From positions 3,685,717 through 3,749,716 of the forward strand of contig VZDJ01000047.1 of assembly GCA_008694505.1 (NCBI GenBank): 64,000 nucleotides of DNA, given 5' to 3'. This DNA comes from Cyanoderma ruficeps (Eukaryota > Chordata > Aves > Passeriformes > Timaliidae). Every line of letters starts with the position of its first letter. Position 1 is the first letter of the stretch. Positions 49,316 through 60,998 of this stretch are shown one piece after another. The position numbers and the translations under genes are program-made. The notes below the pieces were generated by a model. The model was given only the letters and a program-made list of their open reading frames with translations, was not told the origin of the DNA and did no database searches.

Positions 49316-49378
49316 GGCTCACACCCCTGCCCCAGCACTTTGGCTGTGCTCTCCTGCCCTGGGGCAGGGGTGTGAGCC
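49316..49378. repeat. Perfect 19-bp inverted repeat (hairpin) with a 25-nt loop
   Basis: GGCTCACACCCCTGCCCCA at 49316-49334 is the exact reverse complement of 49360-49378. The arms are GC-rich and sit in an otherwise moderate-GC region. The whole hairpin spans 63 nt, a size compatible with a pre-miRNA-like fold, but no miRNA is recognised. It could also be a small palindromic insertion. Confidence 0.85.
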
Positions 49379-49835
49379 CCGATGTGTGTGTGGTGTGTCC
49401 AGATGTACCAAAAGCACAGAATTCAGCAGCCCCGTGGCCTGAGCCCTCAGTGCAGCCCTCATTAGCAGCAGGCTCAGCCCTTGGCTCTGCCTGGTGCATA
49501 TTAATGGCTTGTTTTTCAACCCTGCAGGCCCTGGGAACTGTCCCCACGTGCTCCTCAGCCGCTCCTCTACCCAGGGGACCTCAGGGGCTTTGCTGGGTCA
49601 CAGGTGATCCCATGTCCAAGGAGGGAAAAAAAAAGGAACTATCACTGTTCAGGAGACTGTGCACAGGATTTATGAAAAGTAAGATTTTGCTGGGTTTTTT
49701 TTTCCTCTGAGTGTGCAGGCACTTCTTCATAACTCCTCTGCAGCCCAGGGTTGAGACAGGCTGCCCTTTATGCTTTGGGCAATATGATGCTATGGAGCTG
49801 GCAGCCTTCCTTTTTCACAGCCCCACACTAAACGC

Positions 49836-49858
49836 AGGGCAGGCAGGCAGGCAGGGGA
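49836..49858. repeat. (GGCA)n microsatellite
   Basis: Four to five GGCA units (CAGGGCAGGCAGGCAGGCAGGG). Confidence 0.85.
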
Positions 49859-51779
49859 AAATAAATCTGAAAAGGGAGAAGGTTGTGCTGTTCTAGTTTC
49901 CCTTCCCCTCTTTCCTGCCTGCTCTTTTCCTCAGGTCTTTTGCTCTGCTATAAATGCAGGTAAAAGCCTCCAGTCCTGATGAGCAAAATGAGGAGAGCCA
50001 CGGGCTCAGGCAGTGTGTATCTACTCTAATTTCTCTTTTCTTCCTTCCAGTAATCCAGACAAGTCTTGCATGTTTTCTGCTCCGTTCTTTGGGTCAAGAA
50101 CACACTGGTTAATAGCCAATTATTTCATGCCCTAAGGAAATGTTGGGAAAGAAGTTCCCGGGAAGAAGCAACTTGTTTTGGGAAATGAGACTAATATTCA
50201 GTAAGTGAGATATTTCCTCTTGCTCTCCTTTGCGATACTGTCCCATCTCAGCACAAGGTTGAATTTATTGCTGTAATAGCTGTGATTCAGACAAAGCATA
50301 ATCATTTCCCAGAGTTGGGTTTTTTTATTATTTTTTTCTTGTTTCTCACAAAAAGTGAAGTTTTAGCCAGGACACCATAGTAAAAATTTCAGGTAGATAA
50401 TTAAATTCTGCTTATTGAAAATTTCCCTTTTAAAATCTGTCCCAAGATACCGGTTCCTCTTTCCTCTGAGTACTTTTAAAGGGTGAATTCACTTTAAATT
50501 CACAACTTCCCAAATTCTGAAGCCTGCTGAAATTTTCCTTGACTGCCTAAACCAGAACGTGCAGTTCCAGCTGAGATATCTAAAGGTACATTTTTGCATG
50601 TTTGATTGTTGTTTGCATTCTTGTGTAGACACAACTCATGTAGACTCAACCTATGACTAGCAGAAGGAAACAAAATTATTTCCATAGGAAAAACAAGCAT
50701 TATTTAAAACTATTTTTTTTTTTTTTTAGTAACGAGCAGCATAGAGCATGAATAAATTCAATTTGTGTATCAAGGGCTGTTTTACATGCACAAAAACCCA
50801 ACAGTGGGAAAAAAAAAAATAGGCTGAAAGATAATCTGAGGCGAACAGTCTGGAACAGCAACCCAGAGCAGATGATCCACAGTATAAATTACTCCAATTT
50901 ATTTTTTTTTTAATTTACTTGTGCTACTTTATTATTGTTTATTCGTTTGATAGATGGCATTTAATTTCCGTTTGAGAGCTTCAGGATGAGTGTTTGATGC
51001 TAATGGTCGGAATTTACTCCTGGGCACAAAGCCAGAGTGCCACATCCATGTCCCAGCCATGCCCTCCAAGCTGTGTTTAAGTGGCCTTCTGTTGCCCTTG
51101 GGGTATGTTTTACACAGGAAGCTTCAAGTTTAATGCAGGCCTGCAGCTCTACTTGCTGGAGCAAGAAAAAGATGGTTTTTTCCCTCTCTCTCTCCTCTTC
51201 TTTCCAGCAGGGAAATCAAATTATTGGATTACCGGCCCTTCGATTGTGCTCGGCACAAAATAGTTCCAAATCCCATTGTGCTGGAGAGCTTGGAGATGAA
51301 ATGTAAATGGATAAAGAAAACAAATGTATTAAATTGGTCTGGTATGTCAATAGTGTGCTATTGCCTGATTGAGTGAAAGGGGTATGACTGTTCTTCTAAA
51401 GTGCCTGATGTATGTGAGACATCCGCTGCTAGACTGGCCACACCAAAATACCCCAGCAAACCAATAAACTAAAAAAAAACCTCTCACCCACAGGAGCTTA
51501 CTAAAGGCATAAATTAATGTAGATTTTCCTTCCTTGCTTATTTTTATTTCTGGGGAAAAAAAAAATCAAAGCAAAGGGATCGATCTTGCGCAGGGTTAAA
51601 ATTGCAATTCCCCAGGGATTTGTGCGGCACAGGAAATATTGGGGCTAATAGATTGGAACCTGACTGCTTTGTTCTACACATACCTCCATATATTTTGGCT
51701 TGAACTATGAATTTCCTGCTTTCTGCCAGTTTTTTTTTTGCTTGCACTTGTGTTTTGTGTATTTGTTTAGGGCTAATCC

Positions 51780-52370
51780 CTATTTGTTAGAGCGTATTTT
51801 TAAGACATCAGCTGAGGCTGGGAGAAGCATCTAATGGATTTTAAACTACATTATGGTTGTAATTTTTGTGCACGTTCACACCATCCAAATGTCACTCAAT
51901 CGTGCAGGATGAATAGGTCCACAGGGAAGTTTAGGTGAGATAAATTTGTGTAATTTACAAAGTGGAGAGAACTACTTTATCAGCCAAGGATTCGATTCTT
52001 CCATTTTATATCAGGCTGGTTTCTCTACAAGTTTCTTGTTAAATTATCTTACTGTCCTTTTGTATTTATGTGTCCATAGAGCAATAACCAGCTATTGAAA
52101 CACAGTTGTCACTGTGTTTGAATTTCTTTCACTCCGGTTTTGATGAATTCAGGGTAGCTCTTGTGTGCAAAGTGAAATTTTTGCTGGCTAAATATGTGAG
52201 CACGTATTCTAATGACTTGGGTTTCAAACAGAGCCTCCAAAACTGACTAATAAAATGCACATTAAACCAGGGGCTGCGATATATTTTTGTAGCTTGTCGA
52301 GATTCTAGCACATATTTGTATTCATGAGATAATAAATGTGAAATGGATTTGATGCTTACCCACCTGAACA
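51780..52370. promoter_or_regulatory. Candidate conserved noncoding element
   Basis: Long unique AT-rich stretch without repeats, including CAGCTGAGGC, TTGTGTAATTTACAAAG, GTGAGCACGTATTC, GACTAATAAAATGCACATTAAACC and GTCGAGATTC. CpG words are retained. No open frame above about 80 codons. Function is not established. Confidence 0.25.
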
Positions 52371-54654
52371 CTTCTGAGTTAAAAAAAAATAAAAGAGATT
52401 GATAGACAACGCTTTCTCTCTTTTACAACTAATAAGCTTCTAGTTCATTAAGTTATTACATGCCATTCCTCATCTGACAAATGGAATCCATAATTCAGTT
52501 CTTTCCCAGAGTTGCACATTCTTTAAGTCTACAGACTAAATCACCAGAGCACATTTTGTCAATAAAGCTTCTGTTTGGTGGGGGAAGGAGGGGGCAGTTA
52601 AGTAAAGTAATATGAAATGCAGTCCGTTCTTTGTGTCAGAGGTCATTTATTTGCTTCAATATTGCTTTTATTCTATTTATACATTCACTGAGTGATGATT
52701 ATTATGGAAAGGCCGTGGTTATTCACTGCATTATATTTAAAATGTTTTACATTTTGTTGCAGGCTCTTACACTTGGAAATCTTCGGCGCTATCTTGAGAA
52801 GCAAACTGTCTTTTTTTGCAGTGAATCCTTGACAATGTATTAGTTCAGCTCCGCATTTACTGAGGGATAAAGGCTTTCTTCTGTGAGCAGTGGGAAAGCC
52901 ACAGAGGCAAACAAAAACCCAGCCATGTTCTGCAGCCCTGAACCAAAAGACTTGTCACTTCCTGAGCCAGAACTGCCCGGCACAGATGCAGGCAGCCAGT
53001 GACACCTTCAGCATGGAAAGTTATATGGGATTAATTTGTGCCCTAGACCAAGTTTCCAGCACTGCTCTTCTCACCAGGGCTTGGAGAGGGATTGCTGTGC
53101 CCTGTGCTGAGTGTAATATACGGTGTCTATTTGTAGAAAATACAACCTGGTGGTGAAATGCTTGCCCAGGGAGTGGGATGGAGTGGTCTGGGCTCTTTGC
53201 AGCTTGCAGTGATTTAAACCCATTTTTGCTGTCCAGAGAAACAGGCAATCATAATGGGGGGAAGAAAAAATGCAGTGAGCTCTGTCCTGCCAGCCCTGGC
53301 ATTTGGGGGGATGCTCTCTGAGGGTCCCCCAAGGCTGTGGCTGATGGGACAGCACTCCCTAAGGAGGGGCTGAGGCTGAGGGCTGGGAGGGGAACGGGGC
53401 TGCCCTGCTGTTCTGTTTTGGGGTGGGGTAAACACTGCATTACCTCCTTTGGGGAGGCGTTGCTCTGCTCCTGGGGAGGATCAGAACCTACCTTCTTCCT
53501 TCCTCTCCCCCTGTTCTGGTTAAAGCCTGCCTTCCTCCTTGCAGTGGAAATGAGCAGCTGTGAGCAGTCATCATTTTCACCAGAGGGAGGAGAAGCTGTT
53601 CCCTGCCCCAAAGTGTCCCGGGGGTGTATGGTTCAATTCCTGCAGGCATCCAGAAATTAGTGTCACCTCTGCAGGCAAATGAAAGTCAGGGTTAGTCTGA
53701 GTGAGGAGAGGAATGAAGGAGCACTGAGCAGGAATATCCAGGCCTGCACACTACTGGGAGAAGGTGTTGAGTAGTATTTTAACCAGTCCAGATCTGTCCA
53801 AAATGCTCTGACACTGTATTTTCATACTTTAATAGGGCTTTGGGGCTAGTGTATCTCATTATATTTTTAGTTAACAAACACGCAGGTGATTGTTGCAACT
53901 GAAGAATAATGGAAAGCACTATTTTAAAATGAAATGTTGTACCATGGTGCTAAGACAACAGTCTGATGGGGTTGCTGCTCATGACAATCACTGACTGTGA
54001 ACTATAAATGAGAGAACAATGGGAAACATTGTTTCAATGGAAAATGCAATAAATGAAGAGAAGCCAAAAGTCTCTAATTGATCCTTTCCCCAAAGATCAC
54101 TCAGCTGCTCTCATGCTGAAAAATCCATCTTTGAGGAAGATGCAGCTCCTGTGCTCAGTCCCTGACAGCTGCAGCAGGGCGGGCACCTCCAGACCCACAC
54201 TGGGGCTTGCTCTTGGGCTTGGAACCCTGCTCAGGATTATCCTGTCTTCCCAAAACGGGAATTCTGCTGCTGAGGCTGTATTAGTGCCCTTAGCTGACCT
54301 CTGGAAGGGAGGCTCTCCACACCATCATGGAAATGAGTCAACAATGCTTTTGCCTTATCAAAGCACTTATAAAATCTGATTTTTCTAGCAAGGTAATGAA
54401 ATATTCAGTATTCTGATGGGGTTTCTTAACCCACTGTCACTCTTGTCTGTGACTGTAGCCTGTGTAATTTGATTTGAGCCATTTATTAATTTGTACCTAA
54501 TATATAAAAAATTTCAATGAGCCGAAAACACTGGAAATATTCCCAAGAACCGGAAAAGCAGACTGGCAGCTGTGGGTCTTCTGTAACTGTTGACACCTCC
54601 TGAGAGGTCCTTACACTGATTTTTTCTGGGACTTTTGAGCTCTTGCTTTATGTT

Positions 54655-54679
54655 TAAATAAATAAATAAGTAAATAAAT
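54655..54679. repeat. (AAAT)n microsatellite
   Basis: AAATAAATAAATAAGTAAATAAAT; six units with one G interruption. Confidence 0.9.
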
Positions 54680-55550
54680 CTATTCTCTTCAAGCCTGTCG
54701 CTTTTTTACCGGGGTCAGTTTTAATGAGAAAGTTTAACTCATCAGCGTTGAGTTTTCTACTAATTAGGTGAAAGTGATTTTTCCTCTGTGTGCAGTTTCC
54801 TGAACTAGTGGGTAGCATCCACAAACAGTGCTGCCCTGCTTTAGCCTTTTCAAAAAACAAGAGAAGAAGGTCTAAGAAGTTATTGACTGCTATAGCATTT
54901 ACATTCTGTGGGAGCATGTAAATGACATTTAAGAGCTGCATGTTGTTTCTGTAATTCCAGGACTGAAATGGACGTGCTCATCTTTTCTGCTACAGTTTCT
55001 ACTCTTCCAGTAACAAGACAATTTATGATTGAAAATAATATATTTGACGGCATAAATGAGTGATCTGGTCACATCCACTAACTCAAGCGTGTGGTTATGC
55101 TCGTTATAAAAAACAAACCAAACCAAATTTTCGTTTTTGGCCAAACCAACGCTCATTTCCTGGCCCACTGGCTATTTTTTTTATGCTGGTTGTTTTTCCT
55201 TTTACAGGCCTATCAAGTGCTGCTATGGAAGTCACTTTTTTCCCTACCCAGTGAATAAATTACAAGTGCTGGAGCAGTGCTCGGTGTGCTGTAATTCCTG
55301 GCTGTAACATCTATGAGATATGTTTAAACTGAATGATCCACTGCTCAGAGGAGTGATGGCTCCTTTTACAGCCCTCCTGTTCCTGCAGACAGTAAAACAC
55401 TGAAACAGGCCATGAAGACAAGGGCAAGTTCACCAAATTCTCATCTTTCCTGGAGCCTTGAATGTACTTTTGTCTATGCTGTGGGACACCTCACACCTCA
55501 CACACTCAGGATTAAGTCTTGGCATTAATAGCGTGTTTTTGGGTTTTTTT

Positions 55551-55643
55551 GTCTGTATTTTGAATATAGAATACGGGGGTTTTCTGAATATTAAATATGG
55601 GTTTTTTCTATATTTTGAATATATTTAGTCTATATTTTGAATA
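55551..55643. repeat. Degenerate TATTTTGAATATA tandem repeat
   Basis: Three to four imperfect copies of a TCTATATTTTGAATATA motif separated by GGGTTTTTT-like spacers. Confidence 0.7.
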
Positions 55644-56093
55644 ATAAAACTCTGATAATTTCTAGAAAAGTTGGTACCTCTCTCTGAAGCAGATACAAGC
55701 TTCAAACTCATATGTAACCTACATGTGTAAAACCCAGTTTGAAAGATGTTATTGTTCCTTCTAGTAATTTTTTCTCCATCTGCACAGAAAAAAGGTTTTT
55801 CTACTTCCAGGCAGACTCTTCTATTTCTACCTCTTATATACTCACTCAGCTTGTAAATGCAGAGCATTATCCTACAGAAGCTTTTTCACAGACTCCATGA
55901 CTTCGACAATTACAGTTATTGTAATTTTTTCATCTCTCCTGTCCTTCTTGACAGATGCTGCAATATTATTTTATCCATTATGCGACCTTCTTTACTTGAC
56001 ATTCCTTTGTCATCGCTCTGAACCCAGGCACAAAGGACAGAAGAAGGCTGGGAGGGAGAGGCCAGGATTGTTACCCAAAGCAGGTGTGCCTAA

Positions 56094-56187
56094 ACAAATG
56101 CTTACAATAAATGCTGAAAATTTATTTACAAATGCTTAAAATTATAAATGCTTAAAAATTTATTTATAAGTGCTTAAAATGCATTTA
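56094..56187. repeat. Degenerate AAATGCTTAAAAT tandem repeat
   Basis: About five imperfect copies of AAATGCTTAAAAT alternating with TTATTTA. The region is AT-rich and contains no gene. Confidence 0.75.
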
Positions 56188-56449
56188 AGATTATTGCATT
56201 GCAGATCTATTTAAATTCTAAAGGATAACAGACATGCTCACACCTTCTTCATGGGTGAAACTGTCATTCATAGTAGCAAGGTGACATAAAAGCCTTTTTT
56301 ATACTCAGGTTGGAAGTTGTGTTTGAAAACCCCACTCTCAATACCCCCAGCCCCCATCCCAGAATTTATTGCGTTTCTACTAACGAGTAGTGGGCTTTAT
56401 AATTTTACTGGTTTCGTCTGTTTAAATATAATGTCTGTCTAGATACTGA

Positions 56450-56660
56450 TTTTATTTTCCTGTTTAATTTATTCTCCAGGTTCTCTGGCCTTCAATCAAT
56501 GCGCTGGGTGATTAAATTATTATCCCAGTAATGAGGTTTGACACAATCTATGCCAGTTACCTGTGTGACCTGCTAAGTAGGTTAATTGGCAACCGTGAAT
56601 AATTATCACCCAGCTCATCTTGCTGGTGAGAGTCTGATGAGGAATGGAACATAAAAATGC
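56450..56660. promoter_or_regulatory. Candidate conserved noncoding element with homeodomain cores
   Basis: CTTCAATCAATGCGCTGG, GGTGATTAAATTATTATCCC, AGTAATGAGG, GGTTAATTGGC and GTGAATAATTATCACCC occur within about 170 bp. The last contains GTGAATAATTATCAC, nearly palindromic. The density of PBX/HOX and homeodomain cores in unique sequence makes this one of the better enhancer candidates in the window. Confidence 0.3.
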
Positions 56661-59600
56661 TGAAAAAGACACACAGTTTTTAATTTCAACTTCTGAATTG
56701 CTTCAAAGAAACCTTTTAGTTTCTTATACTAACTTATAAATTACTTTAAACTTACAAAGAAACTTAGTTTCTTCTAGTAACTCATTAATAAAATGAAGCA
56801 ATTAAAAAAAAATCTTGTGATATACTGGTTTTATTAAAATATAGATGTTTGCTCTTGTGCACAGCTTCCTAGAGGAAAAAGAACTCTGTGACAGGTGAAC
56901 AGGACCCTCTATTCTGCAAATTGCTTATAAAGTGAATTGTTACATCCTCAGAGATGCTGCTGAAAAGTGAAGAAATTTCAACAAGTCAAAGTGATATTTG
57001 TGCCTGATATTCCAAGTATTGCTTTAATGTTTTTCTGTGAAACCTTGAGAACTGGAAATTAACTCTATCGTTTAATGAAAGCTGTAATCCTTCTATTCCC
57101 ATTTCCCAGGAAAGGGAGTGAACAAAAATAAACATAGTACCTGGTGATGCTGACTTGTATTGTGGATATAATCTTTTCTACTTTGTTCTTTTCTGAAAAG
57201 CCAGGAGGGTATTTCTTTCTGCCCTAGAAAATGTAAGATTGGAGCTTAGAGAGGAAGAAGAATGGACTCCTGTGGATGAGAAGATGGGTTAAAAATATGT
57301 GAGATTTAAACTTGGGGCCTTTTCACAAGACAATCAGCTCAAATTAATGGTTCAGAACCACGGATTTAGTCAGACTGCTTCCAAAATCATTCCTCTGCCC
57401 TGGCCAGAAATCTCACCGAAACTTGGGGTAGAAAGAACGATCAAGGAATTCATTTCTCGTGATCAGCAGTTAATGACTGCCACATAAAGTGTCTTCAGAG
57501 GCAGCTGGTCCTGCGCTGGTCCTTTTCCCCTGGGACCTGCAGCCCCTCGAGCACAGGCACCACTGATGGAACACACAAACCGGCACTAAAGGCACAGCAA
57601 CTCTGGCCCATTTACATCAGGTTATCCTGTGCCATGTCTCGCAAAATTCCAGGATGGTTTTCCAGCAAATGAAAGCTTACAACATCCCCATGGCCCATCT
57701 GCTCTGGCTGCCGTTGACATTCCTCTTCTTCATCCCCTTGAAAAAATAAGTTTCCATTTCTAAACTCTTTCCATTATAGAAAGCAGAGTGGGCAGTTTTC
57801 TGTGTCCGGATGGATTCTTCAGGTAGACAACCAACCCAAAGCCATTCCACCTTCCAGTTTGCTGTCTGACAGGCTTTCGGAGGGGTGGTGCAATTCAAGA
57901 GAGGACACTGATGAAACCACCCAAACCTGGGTCTGAGAAGTCAGCAGAGCTCAGCTTTCAGGAGTGAGTCGTGTTAGAACCGAGCACATGCTCAAGTGTT
58001 TTTCTGGATCATGGCCATGCTGAACTGTAATGACCAAAATGGATTTGCTCCCCAGACAAATTTACCTTTTGCTTTCCTCCTGCCCACATTTGCACCTCAA
58101 TCAATCACTTATGTCTCCTTCTATTTCCTGCATCTTACTTTTATTAAAAACTTTGTGACTTGTTTAATCTCTTCTAAGCGTGGCTTTATATCCTCTGTTG
58201 GTTGCCTTGATAATTCAGCACGAGGGCTTTTTTGAGGGAAAAAAAAAGCTACCTAAAGGTTTTCAATTTTACTGTCCAAATTTAATAAAACCAAAATTGT
58301 TAAAGCAGCTGTACTATCTCTTTGTGCTCCTTCATCTGAACCTCTGCCTCCCCACATAAAGACAAAGGTGTTGAAGATGCACAGCAGGTAAACTGCTGCC
58401 TACAAATGGCAAAAATAACATCTTGCATCTCTCTTTCTGTGGATCTTTTTTTTCTGACACGTGGTCTTTATGCCTAAAATTACAGGCATTTAGATGTCAG
58501 GTAGCAGGAGAGAAAAAAAAAATAAAATAGATGAGGTATAGTAGCAAAATACCAAAGAACTGATGCATTGGTGGTAGTTATAAGGTGTTTTATTTCTCAA
58601 GAATTGCCCAGCTTTATAAGGTTTTTATCATACCTGATAGAAAATTAAGGGCTGCTGATATTTTGCAATTCATTAGCCATTGCTTGTTGGTTACATAATT
58701 GTTTTTGAATGAAGGAGCACTGTGAGGTCCTGTGAGAAGCTAAGCTGACATGACTTCTGTCTTTCCTTTTTATTACGACAGTCAATAGCTCAGTTGTAAG
58801 GAACAGAATTGCTCTTTGTGACTGTAGGAGACATTCTTCTGGGAGAGCTAGCTAAAATTTGAGAGCAGAAAAGCATTTCTGGGAAAAAAAAAAATAAAAT
58901 AAATAAACCCCTCAGCATGCCAGACAAATCAATAAGTGGATGGAGCCGAGTCTGAGACTTTTGGGTTGGGTAAGAACCTAAATCAAGACAGTATTGACTC
59001 TGCAAAACCTGTATTTTTAGGGGTGCCTATATCAAAATCAATATTGCCTTCCTGCTTTATTTGATAACTTCTCTGCCTTTGTGCAAGCAAATCCATTTTA
59101 CAGTTGTATTTTTTTTGAGCTAAAGTCTTCTCTGTGGTATGTGTGACCTGTGTGCTGTGGCTCTGGGTAAATTAACAAAAGGTGGATTGTGTGTGATATC
59201 TGTCACCAGTGTTCTCCAATGATGACATTTGTGAAGGAAATGAAATATCTCTGTAAATTCTTTGCTGCATAATTTATGCACAGCTCCTGTTTGTGAGTTC
59301 TCTAGAAGCTGTTCACCATTACAGGAATATCAATTTTATTTTCTGGAAAGAGGATATAAGCACACACTGACCCTCAGAATGTGAGAGCATGAACAGTGGG
59401 CTTTAATGATCTTTGCATTTATGTAGTTTTCCATCCAAGATCTTCTAATGGTATCCAATGTATCCAATATCACAATATTTAAATGCACTCAGCTTTTTGG
59501 AGATTTTGTAGTCCTGTTTTGCAGATAAAGCTGCAAGGACAATTAAAATCTTACCTGTCTGTGCTTTAAGTTAGGCAAGAATCTTGTGCTTGGCTAAAGT

Positions 59601-59699
59601 GTTTGGACTGGTGCTGACTGTTTGGTAAACTCAGCCAGGCTTAATATTTTAAGAAAAGTTATATTGTTGAACAAATTGTAATCTTGAATGATTGTTCTG

Positions 59700-59830
59700 A
59701 ACTGTTTTTCAGAACTTTTTTGTGTTGGCCATCTCAAAGTGAACCAGTGCCTGTCTCTTGGTGCTCCTGCCTATATAGGCTTGCCCTAAATAAATCTGAA
59801 AATGAGACTTGTGTGTCTTCGAACATTTAG
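59700..59830 (+). other. Weak LTR-like segment with TATA and polyadenylation motifs
   Basis: TATATA at 59772-59777 and AATAAA at 59789-59794, followed by a GT-rich stretch, recall the U3/R arrangement of an LTR. No terminal TG/CA pair, target duplication or second copy was found, and the TATA-to-AATAAA spacing is short. It may be coincidental. Confidence 0.15.
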
Positions 59831-60926
59831 AGTTGATGCAGTTGCTATAAAGCCACGGAAAATTCTGAACCTGGTCTCCGAAGTCAAACCATCAATCACA
59901 CCATGCCCAGGTCCCCTGCATTATGCAGGCTTTGGAATTAAAAAGCATTGCTAAAATTTTACTTAAATGTTTTTTTTGGAGGGAGGGCAAAACCTCTGCA
60001 TTCCCAGCGAGCTCCTTATGGTAGAAAAATGCATCGACCACAGGAAACATTTCCTCTGCTTCTTGCTTGTGCTACCAGCCTTGCCTTATCTGCCTCACAA
60101 GTACTCCGTGTGTGGTATTTATAAAATATTATCCAGGTACGGAATTTAATCTCTTTACAAGAGAGGGAAAAAAAAAAACCCCACAATGCACTTACTCAGC
60201 AATTCCATCTGAATTGTGCCTCCATGATCCGATTTTCTGCCTCTTGGTGCCACCAAATTATTACTTCAGCAAAACTGTCTGCAGTGCCAACACACAGAGG
60301 ATGAAGGCATAATAGCAGCTCATTTTACACATGCATATGCACAATCCTCCAAATGGCGTGGCTAAGAATAGAGGGTTGAAAAGCTCCTTGATAACATGAG
60401 AGAGAAAAGGGGCTTTTTGTGCAACCAATATTCACATTCTGCTTGCTGCTTGGTATTTGTTGCATCTGCTTCTGCAGGATATAATGCATATTTAACTGTA
60501 TAAAATAAGTATATTAATACTGGACCTGTGCTTCCAATACAATGAAAATTCAGAATTAATAGCAGCAGTTTTCTTTTCTTTTTTCGATACATTTAATATC
60601 TCAGATTTTGAATCAAAATTCTTCCTGAGTTAGAAGAAATAAATTCAGTCTCCTGAGTAAAACAATCCCTATAGGACTGGTGAAATTCAAGCTGTAAAAT
60701 TGTATGCGCTGTAAAATATGGTTCACTGCAGAATGATAAAATGCTTAAGAAAAGATAAGTGGAATATAAGAATACACGAGGGACTGGACATTGCCTAAAA
60801 AATTTGTAATTGTGGTTTAGGTAAGTTTAAGAGGTAGGAAAAAATAAGTGGTTTATAGCTATAGAATAATGATGTTTGCTAATGAAGCATTCATTGCAGG
60901 TAGAGATGAGAAGTGTAATGAGCACA

Positions 60927-60998
60927 CCTTTTCCTGATGGATTCCTTTATAAACCTTCCTTTATAAACCTTTTCCTGGTGGATTCCTTTAGGAACCTT
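60927..60998. repeat. Tandem duplication of about 41 bp
   Basis: CCTTTTCCTGATGGATTCC at 60927 recurs at 60968 with one A-to-G change. TTTATAAACCTTCC occurs at the junction. Confidence 0.85.

Noticed and set aside
53249..53660. Overlapping open frames on both strands in a GC-richer patch
   Set aside because: Proline/serine-rich chance frames with no domain, mutually overlapping on opposite strands.
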